From: Sweltsa coloradensis
Lineage: Eukaryota; Arthropoda; Insecta; Plecoptera; Chloroperlidae
Direction: 5' to 3'
Assembly (NCBI GenBank): GCA_024449915.1
Contig: JAMZAV010000366.1
Location: forward strand, 1 to 64,000
Length of the DNA: 64,000 nt
Positions within the stretch are counted from its first letter, which is position 1, and each line of letters starts with the position of its first letter. The translations under genes and the position numbers were made by a program. The notes under the pieces were generated by a model, which worked only from the letters and a program-made list of their open reading frames with translations, had not been told where the DNA came from and made no database searches. Shown here piece by piece: positions 1 through 11,295 of the stretch.

Positions 1-6
1 GGAAGT

Positions 7-513
7 TTAAATCTGGATGTTCTGGTGGTCTGGACGTTCTGATAGGTCTGGACGTTCTGGTTGGTCTGGAAGTTCTGGTGTGTCTGGTAGATTTGAAAGT
101 TCTTGCAGGTATGGCAATACCGGTATTTCTGGTAGTTCTAGTAGCTCTGGTATGAAGTGGTCTTCTTCTTCGCTGTCCTCTGCTGATGTATTGCCGTTAT
201 CATCTTGATGTGCTTGTAGTTCGTTCTTCACTTCGCGTTTTATTCTATTTAATATGTTTACTGGTAACATTTTATTTTTAACTATAATTCTTCTTTGGTC
301 AGCTATTCTCTGTTCACTTACTTCTAAAAATGGATATTCACGAACAAACTCCCTATGGAGCTCTTGTCGATAACCTATTAAAACAGTCTCTAATAACGTT
401 ACCCTATAATAGCTACGCATCACACAAATGTTCATATCTTCTGTCCATTTGATGCGCTGTCTCATTTTTCCAGCTTTGGTGGTCTGTAATGATTCCATTA
501 CAGAAACATCCAT
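7..513 (-). CDS. Small ORF resembling the N-terminal Myb/SANT-like module of non-LTR retrotransposon proteins
   Basis: A complete 168-residue frame runs from an ATG at 513 to a stop at 7-9. Residues about 20-100 form a basic, helix-rich block with spaced aromatics (IKWTEDMN, SYYRV, REYPFLEVSEQRIADQRR) that looks like a Myb/SANT-type DNA-binding fold. From memory, similar blocks open reverse-transcriptase polyproteins of LINE-like elements in invertebrates; that link is inference. Residues about 105-165 are acidic and then a degenerate Leu/Pro/Glu/Asp repeat (ELPEIP, DTPELPDQPERP) ending at the stop. No reverse transcriptase follows, so this is either a truncated element or a domesticated fragment. 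There are no introns and no clear promoter. Confidence 0.45.
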   Translation of the reverse strand: MDVSVMESLQTTKAGKMRQRIKWTEDMNICVMRSYYRVTLLETVLIGYRQELHREFVREYPFLEVSEQRIADQRRIIVKNKMLPVNILNRIKREVKNELQAHQDDNGNTSAEDSEEEDHFIPELLELPEIPVLPYLQELSNLPDTPELPDQPERPDLSERPDHQNIQI

Positions 514-1101
514 CGTCTGTTAGTCCCTATTTTCCTTGTTCTAGATAAATTATTCTACTATCTGTCAAAGTCACCTATTATTTGTTATTGTTTATAAAGT
601 CAATGCACTTAAAAAGAATTAAAAACACTTTTCTCAATGATTCATCAATTTCAGGGCGGTGATGAGGTCTTCGCTTCTCAACCTCCTTGCCTTTTCGTTT
701 TGATAAATCTTTTCTTATTTGACGAATTTAGAAGACTTCAATCTTCTCGATTCTGCAAAATAATTAACGGTGCTTACGTAAAATGCTAAATATTATACTA
801 TTTTAGATATATTACCTTGCTGAAGTTACAAATAATGCCTCTAAATGAATATATGCCTACCACTAACTGTCAAAATATAACAAAATTCAACTGTTTCAAT
901 GTTATTTACAGCCTAGGTCTAGACAACGATATAAAACTACAAAATAATGGTATAAATACTAAAAACTAATACTTCCCTTCAATGTCACTTGTAGTACGTC
1001 ACTAGTAGATCAAGATGATGTCAAAATTTGAGATGGAATGCTTGTATTTCAGCGGCAATAGAAATTTAACCAGCAACTTATCTCGAACTTGACTAGCTTG
1101 T
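514..1101. other. Gene-free stretch, nothing recognised
   Basis: AT-rich DNA without a long ORF, tRNA-like box or clear repeat. The last 80 bases, before the TTA tract, may be the degenerate 3' end of a LINE because they run directly into a trinucleotide tail, but no protein homology is visible. Confidence 0.4.
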
Positions 1102-1226
<125 letters not shown>

Positions 1227-1228
1227 GT

Positions 1229-1538
1229 CTTCCGCCCCACCGAACAATCCACCAGCCGACAAGCCAATCAAACCAAAGCTCAACCCATCAAAATAAATCT
1301 ATGAAGAATCCTGAACTTGTGCTTGTGACTTAGGCTATTCGCTATTGCTTAAAAATAAGACAAAATATATCTTGGTGAAGTGGAAACACGAGACAATGTT
1401 AAGAAAACGTATCACATCAGGTTCTTGCGTTCCATGGATGCAACCAAGAAGACATTATATATACATCACTACACTTTGTTCCAACATCGTTTAGTTGGGT
1501 AAAGGCGTGTTTCCACCTAAATCTTCGGCAGCTCCGAA
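1229..1538. other. Gene-free stretch between microsatellite and LINE relic
   Basis: No supported gene. The last part, about 1495-1540, continues the minus-strand LINE relic beyond its readable frame. Confidence 0.4.
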
Positions 1539-1844
1539 TCAGCACCGGCCTGCCAAGCTCGGCACCTCATCTTCTTCCTTATTTTCTTGTCGTAACACCA
1601 ACTCTCTCCACTTTTTCCTGTCCTCCCACCATCTTTCCCTCTCTTCAACCACTTCCCACTCCTCTCCTCTCTCCTCCACATCTGCCTGTACTTGATCTTG
1701 TTCTTGCCACCTATCTCGAGGTCTTCCCACTCTTCTCATATCATTCTTTAGTTCAAATGCTCGTCTTGGGATTCTATTCTTTCCATTCTTCGCACATGTC
1801 CAATGTCCATACCATAAAAGTCGCTCCTTTTTCATTTTTTTCAT
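1539..1844 (-). pseudogene. 3' end of a decayed endonuclease/reverse-transcriptase LINE
   Basis: The minus strand reads a typical C-terminal tail of LINE polyproteins: RLLWYGHWTCAKN..NRIPRRA, then RRVGRPRDRWQEQ, then WEDRKKWRELV. The pattern 'WYGH...R.P++...RGRP+.RW..+' is well known from the C termini of many invertebrate LINEs. No catalytic domain remains. A related relic lies on the + strand at 63.35-63.95 kb and also carries RGRPRQQW and a 'CTTGCCAGGCC' stretch, so both probably belong to one family. Confidence 0.75.
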
Positions 1845-1867
1845 TTTTTTAAAGACCTGGTTTTTAG

Positions 1868-2226
1868 AATGAGCATTTTACGTGGGTTGGTCAAAAATGC
1901 GGGTAATTTTTGTGGTGTAGCCTAAACGCAGTAGGGCCTACGCACTGAGTTGCAACGCTAGTTGAAATTTCAAATCGCGTAAGAAACTACCGAGTTACTT
2001 TAAGAGTAACATTGATACACTCGTTTATGTAAACGACAATAAGTCGAGTCCACATCTTTTTTAGAAGGCGTGTGCCCAGCAACGCTACAGGTGTGAGGTT
2101 AGCAACGACTAGGCCCTAGGCCCCTACCTTACGACGGTACAGTGTGCACATTAAAATGCTAGTGAGTGACCCTAACCAACCCCCCCCCCCCTTGTTGTAA
2201 CCCTTGTTCAACCCAAGTTGATTTAA
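1868..2226. repeat. Dispersed repeat R1, copy 1 (uninterrupted)
   Basis: Shares blocks with 44290-44479, including GGGTAATTTTTGTG, CGCACTGAGTTGCAACGCT, ATGTAAACGACAA and the end 'GTTCAACCCAAGTTGATTTAACTC'-like segment (2206-2229). This copy keeps the site that a Helitron2-like element interrupts at 44480. It has no coding capacity and contains a poly-C run at about 2179-2190. Confidence 0.6.
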
Positions 2227-2292
2227 CTCCAGTAGCTACATAATAAAAAGCAGGTCCTTAGCTCAAATATTGTCGTAGGCCTAGTCTAGCGC

Positions 2293-4445
2293 CAAGGCTA
2301 AAGGTTGATGCACAATTGCCCAGGAACGAGAACGGGAAGACGCTAACATTAAAGGCCGATGCACAATTGCCCGGTAACGATTACGTTACCGTTGGTTGAC
2401 GATAACGGGAAGAAAGTTGAATCATACGTTAACTTACAACACGATGAACAATAAAGCTTCCCGTTGCCGGTCGTTCCCGTATCCCGGCAACGACAACGGG
2501 AACATCACCAAGTTTTAACTTTCCGTAACGTTCCTGTTCCGTACGTTACCGGAACCAATCGGAATCAAGATGTGCATGTCCTTAAACTATTTTATCAGCT
2601 GATTGATGGTTTATACGCGAGTAATATGCGAAATAAATTAAATACAAATAGCCCTATGCAAAATAACAAAATATAATTGACACACTTAGGCCCTAGGCTA
2701 TTATTTGATTTGTTCCCGTCGGTTTCTTCACGGCCTATTGAGCATCGAAGCCCTTAAGGCCGATGCACAATTGCCCGGTAACGATAACGTTAGACTACCG
2801 TTAACGATAACGGGAAGAAAGTTGAATCACTCTGTAGGTAGGGTTACCTACTTGGGTCAACTAGAATTCCGGACAAAGCTCCAAATTTAGTGGGCACACA
2901 AGGGGTCTGGGGCGAAGCCCCAGCCGCCGGAGGCGAAAATTTTTTGGACCCTTTTAACCTTCAAAACAGCCGGATACGTAATTTAAAGATTCAATGACTT
3001 TGATATAGGTCTATTGTTGGATTGGAATCTGGGATCAACTCATACATTAATTATAAATTATAATCACAAAGCTTACAATTTAATTCTAGCATTTTGTTTA
3101 ATTTATTACGTAAAAACATTTTGGAAAGATGAAAAATAGTTAAAGTTATAAAAAATGAAATCCAGTTTAACGTTATCCAATTTGTATATTATTAGGTATT
3201 ATTATATTTTGTTGAACAATAACTATTTCCTAAAATTAATGATGATTTATATAATTACCGTGGTCCGTAGGTACCATTTGCTAGTTTAAACTGAAATCTT
3301 ATGTTTCTGCTTGCGCGCCAGTGCTGATTGAGTTACATTGGCCTTGGCCGGCGGAGTTCAAGTAGCGCCTGCGCCTCGCCAAGTGCGCATACAATACAAA
3401 GGGGTGGTAGTGGGACAGGGCAGTCTCGAGCACGACTAGCTAGAAGTAGGACTACGGAAAGGCGGCTACATGAAAGAAACTAACTTTTATTCCAAATTAC
3501 CAAACCAACTGATGTACCAACTTTAGAGAGAGAAAAACACTTATTCACTGCAATACTCTAAAATTCAATAAAATGTAGTACAAATATGACTTTTTCACAA
3601 ATTCCGGACAAAGTGCCGTCCGGAATGAGGCAATTCCTCTTTCCGGACAAAGGCATCAAAATCAGGACTGTCCGGAGAAATTCCGGACGGTTGGCAACCC
3701 TATCTGTAGGCTAACTTACGACACGATGCACAATAAAGCTTCCCGTTGCCAGTCGTTCCCGTATCCCGGCAACGACAACGGAAACATCACCAAGTTCTAA
3801 CTTTCCAACGTTCCCGTTCCGTACGTTACCGGAACCAATCGGAATCAAGATGTGCACGTCCTAAAATTATTTTATCAGCTGATTGATGGTTTATACGCGA
3901 GTAATATGCGAAATAAATTAAATAGCTACGGTACAAATATGCGGAATAACAAAATAACAAAATATAATTAGGCTTAGGCCTATTAGGCTATATTAGGCTT
4001 ATAAATTAGGATTGTTCCCCTGGTTTTGCTTCACGGGCTATTGTGGCATCGAAGCCTTAACGTTAGCGTCTTCCCATTCTCGTTACCGGGCAATTGTGCA
4101 TCGGCCTTTAACGTTAGTGTCTACCAGTTCTCGTTCTCGTTCTCGTTACCGGGCAATTGAGCTTCGGCCTTAAGGGCTTCGATACACAACAGCCCGTGAA
4201 GCAAGCCGACATGAACAAATCAAATAATAAGTGTGTTAATTATATTTTGTTTTCCACATAAGGCTAGGCCTATTTTTATTTAACTTTTGCATATTTATAA
4301 AATTGCTCGCGTATAAACTATCAATCAGCGGATAGGCCTAGCCCTAATCTTGATTCAGATTGATTCCGGTAATGTATGGAATGGGAACGTTACGCAAAGT
4401 TAAAACTTGGTGAAGTGAAGTTCCAGTTCTCGTGTCGTAAAAAAT
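2293..4445. repeat. Tandem plus inverted composite of a ~390-bp palindromic repeat
   Basis: A unit beginning GGCCGATGCACAATTGCCCG and ending near 'CGGCCTATTGAGCATCGAAG' occurs as copy 1 (about 2354-2755), copy 2 in the same direction (about 2756-4058, split by a hAT element) and copy 3 in reverse orientation (about 4059-4445). Shared interior landmarks are TTATCAGCTGATTGATGGTT and CGCGAGTAATATGCGAAATA. The inverted ends suggest a DNA-transposon derivative that duplicated in tandem. No transposase frame is present. Confidence 0.75.
2839..3702. mobile_element. hAT-type non-autonomous transposon, 864 bp, with 8-bp target duplication
   Basis: The 8-mer TCTGTAGG occurs immediately before (2831-2838) and immediately after (3703-3710) the element. 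The ends are TAGGGTTACC on the left and the complement of TAGGGTTGCCAACC on the right. Both ends also carry subterminal TTCCGGACAAA motifs. An 8-bp duplication with a TAGGG terminus is diagnostic of hAT. It sits inside copy 2 of the surrounding repeat, so it is younger than that repeat. No transposase ORF was seen. Confidence 0.88.
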
Positions 4446-4915
4446 ACGCTAACGCCAACGTTTGTGGTCAGCCGGCTTTATAGGTTATGTTGACCTCGCG
4501 GATATTAAAAATAATCTAGGCCTAGGTACTTATCAGACACGTACGTAACACTAACGCATCTTCCAGAAGTTGAAGAAACTCTTCCTGCTTTTCCATTGTA
4601 ACCTAGAGTGAGGCCTATGCTAGTAGGTAGCCCAACAGGTAGGCCGCCCCAAACACTGGCGATTCTTCCAGTTCCAGTCCGGTCCAGCCGCAAACCGCAA
4701 ACATGCAGTTCCAAGCGTGACGTTAAAATGAGCGGGAAAGTTTGGCAGCATGCGAAAACTGGCGCGCACCAATCAAGATTTATTTGCGTTGACCACGGTG
4801 GCGTTGACCATAAAATTGACAGGGCTTGTAGGGGCTTTTCGGTGGCTGTTAAATCACATAAGATTTCCCACGAATTATGATAATTTTTTTTTTAAATTGA
4901 AAAACAAAACTAAGA
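4446..4915. other. Gene-free stretch, nothing recognised
   Basis: Overlapping frames of 60-90 codons lie on both strands at 4505-4950, but they match no known family and show no splice context. I treat them as chance ORFs. Confidence 0.4.
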
Positions 4916-5502
4916 CTAGGAAAACGCTTAAGTCCCGCCGCGTTGTTGGATGAGCGTAATTGGTGCATTGAGCTGCCATGTGTTATGCGAATTTTCTGTT
5001 GTTCTGTGGCAAAATCATTACTAAGTTGAAATTTTTTTTGAATTAAATTAAATTAAATTAAAAATTAACCTAATTTTTTTAATTTTTTTTAATTAATCGT
5101 AATTGTTTAAAAAAATCGTAAAATTGCGATTTTTATAAGAATTAATTTCTCGATTTAGCTCAAATTTTACACTAATATATGCATTCATAAAATAAAGGTT
5201 CTGCGAAAAAATCATTACAATCGGATAAAGCATGTAGGTGTTATAAGTCGAAGAATTTTTTTAAAAATCGAAAAAAATCGTAAAATTGCGATTTTCATGA
5301 GAAAAATTTTTCCGATTGCGCTCAAAAACGTGGCAGTTCTAAGTTCATAAATTTCGAAGGCCTCCATAAAATTTCATCGCAATCGGAGTATCGGTTTAGC
5401 CGGAATCTTGTGGACAAAAAAAAAACAAAAAAAAAACATTCCGGATTTTTTTCTCCAGTGTAGTGAAATGGAATCTTCGCTTCGCTCGCTACGCTCATCC
5501 AA
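4916..5502 (-). mobile_element. Helitron2-like non-autonomous element, subfamily A
   Basis: Read on the minus strand it begins TTGGATGAGCGTAGCGAGCG and ends in a subterminal CGCTCATCCAA, then the hairpin AACGC / GCGTT, then TTCCTAG, with flanking T. The 5' motif at the very end and its inverted partner placed inside the 3' hairpin are the asymmetric terminal inverted repeats described for Helitron2/Helentron. It has one internal monomer and no Rep/helicase frame. Confidence 0.8.
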
Positions 5503-5957
<455 letters not shown>

Positions 5958-7838
5958 TTTTATTCACTTCAGATATGTAGGATGTGGAAGACACTGAAAA
6001 GGCTTTTGAATGATGGAAGAAATAATGAAGGAATAAATGAACTTGTATTAGAAAATGGAGTTGTGGAAAAAAATAGAAAAAATAAGGCAAATAAGTTTAA
6101 TACATATTTTGTAGACAGTGTAAATAGTATTGTTGAGAGTTTAGAATCTAATAAAAAAGACATATGCCTAGAGAATGAGACTGGTATCAATATAGAGGAC
6201 AAAGAAACTAATGATTTTAACTCACTAAAAAAAGTACATAGTAAGTTTGATAGTTTTAAACGGATAACGATCACTGAACTTAATAACATTGTATGTTCAT
6301 TGAAAAATAATGGTGGTGGTACTGCAGATGGGATATCAGCAAAGTTAATGAAGGATGGGTATCCTGCTATCAAATATAGATTGTTAGGGTTGATCAATAT
6401 GTCATTAATGCAAGGTCCCATCAAAATGGAAGGAATCGTTAATTGTGCCTGTACCAAAAGTTTCCGGTACAAATAAAATTGAAGAATTTAGGCCAGTAAA
6501 TATGTTACCGATATATAAAAAAATACTGGAGTTGGTAGTTCATAAACAATTGGAAGAGTACTTTGTAGAAAATAAGTTTCTACGAAAAAACCAATCGGGG
6601 TTTAGAAAAGGCCATTCATGCGAGTCAGCAGTTCAGTGGTTGATAGCTGAATGGACAAAGGGATTGGACAACAATAAGTCTGTTATTGCAGTGTTTCTGG
6701 ATATGAAACGAGCATTTGAGACAGTGGATAGAGCAAGATTATTAGTTAAATTAAAACATATGTATGGAATTGATGGCATGGTATTCAAATGGATTGAGGA
6801 TTATTTAACTAATAGAAGTCAGAGAACAAAATTTATGGGGGAGATTTCTGAAAAAGTTGATGTAAATGTAGGGGTACCCCAGGAATCCGTATTAGGGCCA
6901 TTTCTCTTTTTGGTATATATAAATGATATTGTGCGATGTGTAAAAAAAATCACTTAACGTGTATGCTGATGATACAGTAATATTTTTCTTTGGCACTGAC
7001 TTGAAGACTTTGTATGATACGATGAATGATGAATCGAGGGTAATTATGTATTGGTTAGAAGAAAATTGCTTGAAACTTAACTGTAAAAAGACTAAAGGAA
7101 TGTTTGTGGGTGCTGGCAAACTAAAAGGTTACAGTGGTTGGCCTGCAGAAGAAAGACAAATTATACTTAATGGTGAGATAGTAGAATTTGTAAGAGATAT
7201 TCAAATATTTAGGAATAATTTTAGATAATAAGCTTAATTTCAAAAACCATGTTGAATATGTTGTAAGTAAAATACGTAAAAAAATTGGATTTTTATGCAG
7301 GGTTAGTGAAAATTTGTCCTTATACACAAGACTGATGATATACAACACAATAGTGAAACCACATTTCACATTTTGTGTAACTGTGCTCTATCAAGCATTT
7401 ATAACTGATATTAGTAAGTGCTACAAAATAAGGGTATGAGATAAAATGTGGAAAAAGAGTACCGGTAAAAAATATGTTAAATATACTTGGATGGATAAAT
7501 ATAAGAGATTTAATATGAATGAGTGGAATGTGCTATATTTATAGGATGCAAAATGGACTACTTCCTGAATACCTTGTAGAAAAATAAATTTAGATAATAA
7601 GTATTATTTAGGAGGATGTTCAAAGCAAATTATGCTGAAGTCTTTATTTTATACTGGAGTGCGAGAGTATAATGCACTGCCAGCTATACTAAAAAGAGTG
7701 AAATCTGTTAATAAATTTAAGAAAGGAATTGTTAGGTTAATTAAAGATAATGAATATAAATTTGGATGTGAATAATTTGAGATAAAGTATGTATTTTGTA
7801 TTGGATGTAAGATAGCGTAAATGTCGCTAATAAACAAA
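5958..7838 (+). pseudogene. 5'-truncated, frameshifted non-LTR retrotransposon with reverse transcriptase
   Basis: Three overlapping frames (5982-6476, 6445-6957, 6959-7228) make one reverse transcriptase when read across shifts near 6445 and 6957. In order they show FRPVNMLPIYKKILE, QSGFRKGHSCESAVQ, the catalytic-strand motif VFLDMKRAFETVD, GVPQESVLGPFLFLVYINDI and the active site MYADDT. A further shift at about 7205 continues as LGIILDNKLNFKNHVEYV up to 7438, and a last readable piece ends at 7773 (REYNALPAILKRVKSVNKFK). The motifs fit the Jockey/CR1/L2 group. The endonuclease is absent, so the copy is 5'-truncated as is usual for LINEs. It ends in a (TTA)n tail. It cannot encode an active enzyme. 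Confidence 0.92.
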
Positions 7839-7890
<52 letters not shown>

Positions 7891-8668
7891 GGATGAGCGT
7901 AGCGAGCGAAGCGAAGATTCCATTCTACTACACTGGAGAAAAAAATCCGGAATGTTTTTTTTTCTGTATTTTTGTCTGTTTGTCCGCACGATTCCGGCTA
8001 AACCGATACTCCGATTGAGATGAAATTTTATGGAGGCCTTCGAAATCTCTGAACTTAGAACTGCCACGTTTTTGAGCGCAATCGGAAAATTATTTCTCAT
8101 GAAAATCGCAATTTTACGATTTTTTTCGATTTTTAAAAAATTCTTTGACTTATAACACCTACATGCTTTATCCGATTTTAATGATTTTTGCACAGAACCT
8201 TTATTTTATGAATTAAGATATTCTTGTGAAATTTGAGTGCAATTGAAAAAATATTTATCATAAAAATCGAAATTTTACAAGTTTTTTCTTTTTTTAAACA
8301 ATTCTTAGACTTATAACATCTACATGCTTTATCCGATTGTAATGAGTTTTTTCGCAGAAAAACTTTAATTTTACGAATTAATATATTAGTGTTAAATTTA
8401 AGCGCAATCGAGAAATTATTTCTTATAAAAATCGCAATTTTACGATTTTTTTAACAATTACGATTAATAAATTAAAAAAGTAAAGTTAATTTGTAATTTA
8501 ATGTAATTTAATTTAATTTAATTTAAAAAAAATTCAACTTAGTAATGATTTTTCCACAGAACAACAGAAAATTCGCATAACACATGGCAGCTCAATGCAC
8601 CAATTACGCTCATCCAACAACGCGGGCGAGACTTAAGCGTTTTCCTAGTTATTATTATTGTTGTTGTT
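7839..8668. repeat. LINE (TTA)n tail split by an inserted element
   Basis: TTA repeats occupy 7839-7888, are interrupted by the Helitron2-like copy 7889-8648, and resume in phase at 8649-8659 before turning to TTG. Confidence 0.85.
7889..8648 (+). mobile_element. Helitron2-like element, subfamily A, full length
   Basis: Begins TTGGATGAGCG after ...TATTA and ends GCGTTTTCCTAG before TTATTA. The subterminal CGCTCATCCAA (8608-8618) precedes the AACGC...GCGTT hairpin. Two or three internal monomers carry the recurring line 'acctacatgctttatccgat'. Removing it restores an in-phase TTA repeat with no duplication, which supports A|T insertion. Confidence 0.88.
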
Positions 8669-8909
8669 GTACGTCAAAGAATTGTTTAAAAAAAGAAAAA
8701 ACTGTAAAAATTCGATTTTCATGAGAAATCATTTTTCTATTGCGCTCAAATTTTACACGAATATATTAATTTATAAACTTAAGGTTCTGTGAAAAAAGCA
8801 TAGCAATAGGATAAAGAATGTTTAACCATAGGAAATTTAATACTAGGAAAACGCTTAAATCCCGCCGCGTTGTTGGATGAGCGTAATTAGAGGACCTGGA
8901 TCTTATTAA
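8669..8909 (-). mobile_element. Helitron2-like fragments: internal monomer and isolated 3' end
   Basis: 8669-8810 is one internal monomer in minus orientation. 8845-8890 is an isolated 3' terminus (complement of CTAG plus hairpin plus subterminal repeat) that stops abruptly after the subterminal repeat. Both lie between full elements and look like debris of earlier insertions. Confidence 0.65.
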
Positions 8910-9646
8910 TTGGATGAGCGAAGCGAAGATTCCATTTTACTACACTGGAGAAAAAAATCCGGAATGTTTTTTTTTTTTTTTTTCTTTTTTTTTGTATTTT
9001 TGTGTGTCTGTTAACACGATTCCGGCTAAACCGATACTCCGATTGTGATGAAATTTTATGGAGGCCTTCGAAATCTCTGAACTTAGAACTGCCACGTTTT
9101 TGAGCGCAATCGGGAAATTTTTTCTCATAAAAAACGCAATTTTACGATTTTTTTCGAATTTTAAAACATTTCATCGCCTTATAACTCCTACATGCTTTAT
9201 CCGATTGTAACGATTTTTTCACAGAACCTTTATTTTATGAATTAAGCTATTCTTGTGAAATTTGAGCGTAATCAAAAAATTATTTCTCATGAAAATCGAA
9301 ATTTTACGGTTTTTTTCATTTTTAAAACAATTCTTTGACTTATAACACCTACATGCTTTATCCTATAGTAATGATTTTTTCACAAAACCTTAATTTAATG
9401 AATTAATATATTTGTGTAAAATTTGAGCGCAATCGAATAACTATTTCTTGTGAAAATTTCATTTTACGATTTTTTTATTTTTAAAAATTACGATTAATTA
9501 AAAAATAAAGTTAATTTTTATTTAATTTCATTTATTTTAAAAAAAATCTTCGACTAATTAATATTTTTTCACAGAACAACAGTAAAAATCCGCGTATCAC
9601 ATGGCAACTCAATGCACCAATTACGCTCATCCAAGCGTTTTCCTAG
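8910..9646 (+). mobile_element. Helitron2-like element, subfamily A, lacking the 3' hairpin
   Basis: Normal TTGGATGAGCG start after ...TTAA. At the 3' end CTCATCCA is joined directly to AGCGTTTTCCTAG, so the left hairpin arm (AACGC) and loop are deleted while the CTAG|T end is kept. By Helitron biology this copy should be poor at transposition termination. Confidence 0.82.
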
Positions 9647-9660
9647 TTACAGAAGATAAA

Positions 9661-9853
9661 GCGGCGTTAAGCGTAATTGGTGCATTGAGTTGCCAAGATT
9701 TATGCGGATTTTCTGTTGTTCTGTGAAAAAATCATTACTTAATTGAAGATTTTTTTAAAAATTAATTTAAATTAATAAAAAAATAACTCTTATTTTAATT
9801 TTTTTAATTAATCGTAATTTTAAAAAAGAAAAAAATCGTAAAATTTTGATTTT
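9661..9853 (-). mobile_element. 3'-side half of a split Helitron2-like element
   Basis: Minus-strand sequence from within the 3' end (GCGTTAAGCGTAATTGGTGC) to an A/T-rich interior. It stops exactly where the + strand copy 9854-10481 begins; its continuation is 10482-10883. Confidence 0.8.
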
Positions 9854-10481
9854 TTGGATGAGCGTAGCGAGCGTAGCGAGCGAAGCGAAGATTCCATTTC
9901 ACTACACTGGAGAAAAAAAATCCGGAATGTTTTTTTTTTTTTTTTTTCTTTCTTTCTTTCTTTCTTTCTGTATTTTTGTCTGTCTGTTAACACGATTCCG
10001 GCTAAACCGATACTCCGATGTGCGATGAAATTTTATGGAGGCCTTCGAAATCTCTGAACTAAGAACTGCCACGTTTTTGAGCGCAATCGAAAAATTATTT
10101 CTCATGAAAATCGCAATTTTACGATTTTTTTTCGATTTTTTAAAAATTTCTTCGACTTATAACTCCTACATGCTTTATCCGATTGTAATGATTTTTTCAC
10201 AGAACCTTAATTTTAGAATTATAATTCGTGTAAAATTTGTGCGTAATCGAATAATTATTTCTTATGAAAATTTCAATATTACGATTTTTTCCTTTTTTTA
10301 AAATTACGATTAATTAAAAAAAAATAAGTAAATTTTTTATTTAATTTGATTTAATTTAAAAAAAATTTCAACAAAGTTCTGATTTTTTCACAGAACAACA
10401 GAAAATCCGTAAAACACATGGCAGCTCAATGCACCAATTACGCTCATCCAACAACGCGGCGGGACTTAAGCGTTTTCCTAG
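9854..10481 (+). mobile_element. Helitron2-like element, subfamily A, inserted into another copy
   Basis: Intact ends: TTGGATGAGCG, subterminal CGCTCATCCAA, hairpin, CTAG followed by T. The flanking halves join as in the uninterrupted copy near 57700 (GATTTTCATAAGAAATAATT), apart from a run-length difference in T. A (TTTC)n run lies near the 5' end (9950-9968). Confidence 0.88.
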
Positions 10482-10883
10482 TCATAAGAAATAATTATTC
10501 GATTGTGCTCAAATTTCACACGAATATATTAATTCATAAAATTAAGTTTCTGTGAAAAAATCATTACAATCGGATAAAGCATGTAGGTGTTATAAGTCGA
10601 AGAATTTTTTCAAAAAATCGAAAAAAATCGTAAAATTGCGATTTTCATCAGAAAAAATTTTTCGATTGCTCTCAAAAAACGTGGCAGTTCTTCGTTCAGA
10701 GATTTCGAAGGTCTCCATAAAATTTCATTGCAATCGGATTATCGGTTTAGCCGGAATCGTGCTAACAGACACACAAAAATACAAAAAGAAAAAAAAAAAA
10801 AAAAAAAACATTCCGGATTTTTTTCTCCAGTGTAGTGAAAGGGAATCTTCGCTTCGCTCGCTACGCTCGCTACGCTCATCCAA
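10482..10883 (-). mobile_element. 5'-side half of the split Helitron2-like element
   Basis: Starts TCATAAGAAATAATTATTCG, the exact continuation of 9661-9853, and ends with the complement of TTGGATGAGCG at 10873-10883. Confidence 0.8.
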
Positions 10884-11032
10884 AAAATATTGTATTTTGC
10901 CAACTCCAGATTGTAAACAAAAACAAAAGATGGTAGCTTTTGTTTCTAGACAATCTGTTTTAAATGCATTGTATCCACATTTTCACGTATTTCACGCCTT
11001 GATATGAAACAAACAACAAAAAGATGTGATAT

Positions 11033-11295
11033 CCCCCCCAAATACAAAAATTTGTACAAAACGGCAGCCAAGCTCTCTTTCAAAATCTTCGGCTGTGAAT
11101 GCTGTGAGATAATATTGAATTTGAGCCAAGCATTTCATTCTTTCTCCCTAGTTTCGCATTGAAAAGAAGTAAGATCATTTCGCCTGTTGACGAGCGCCAA
11201 GCCAACCATTTTCGCGGTAAAAAATAGTAAAAATTTTAAACTCAAAATCATAAAAAAAATTACTTGGTCATTGACTTTTTAAAGTTCTCGTAATG
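11033..11295. repeat. Single arm of a fold-back repeat
   Basis: Matches the left arm of the palindrome at 22344-22846 over about 250 bases, including AAACGGCAGCCAAGCTCTC, GAAAAGAAGTAAGATCATTTCG and GACGAGCGCCAAGCCAACCA. Only one arm is present here, with the same central segment. Confidence 0.75.

Noticed and set aside
9846..10105. Recurring 60-100-codon ORFs with WRKKSGMFFFF or RNNFPIALKNVAVL themes, present at many loci
   Set aside because: They all coincide with the ends of Helitron2-like copies, occur in overlapping frames on both strands and are broken by poly-T length; there is no sign of a conserved protein.
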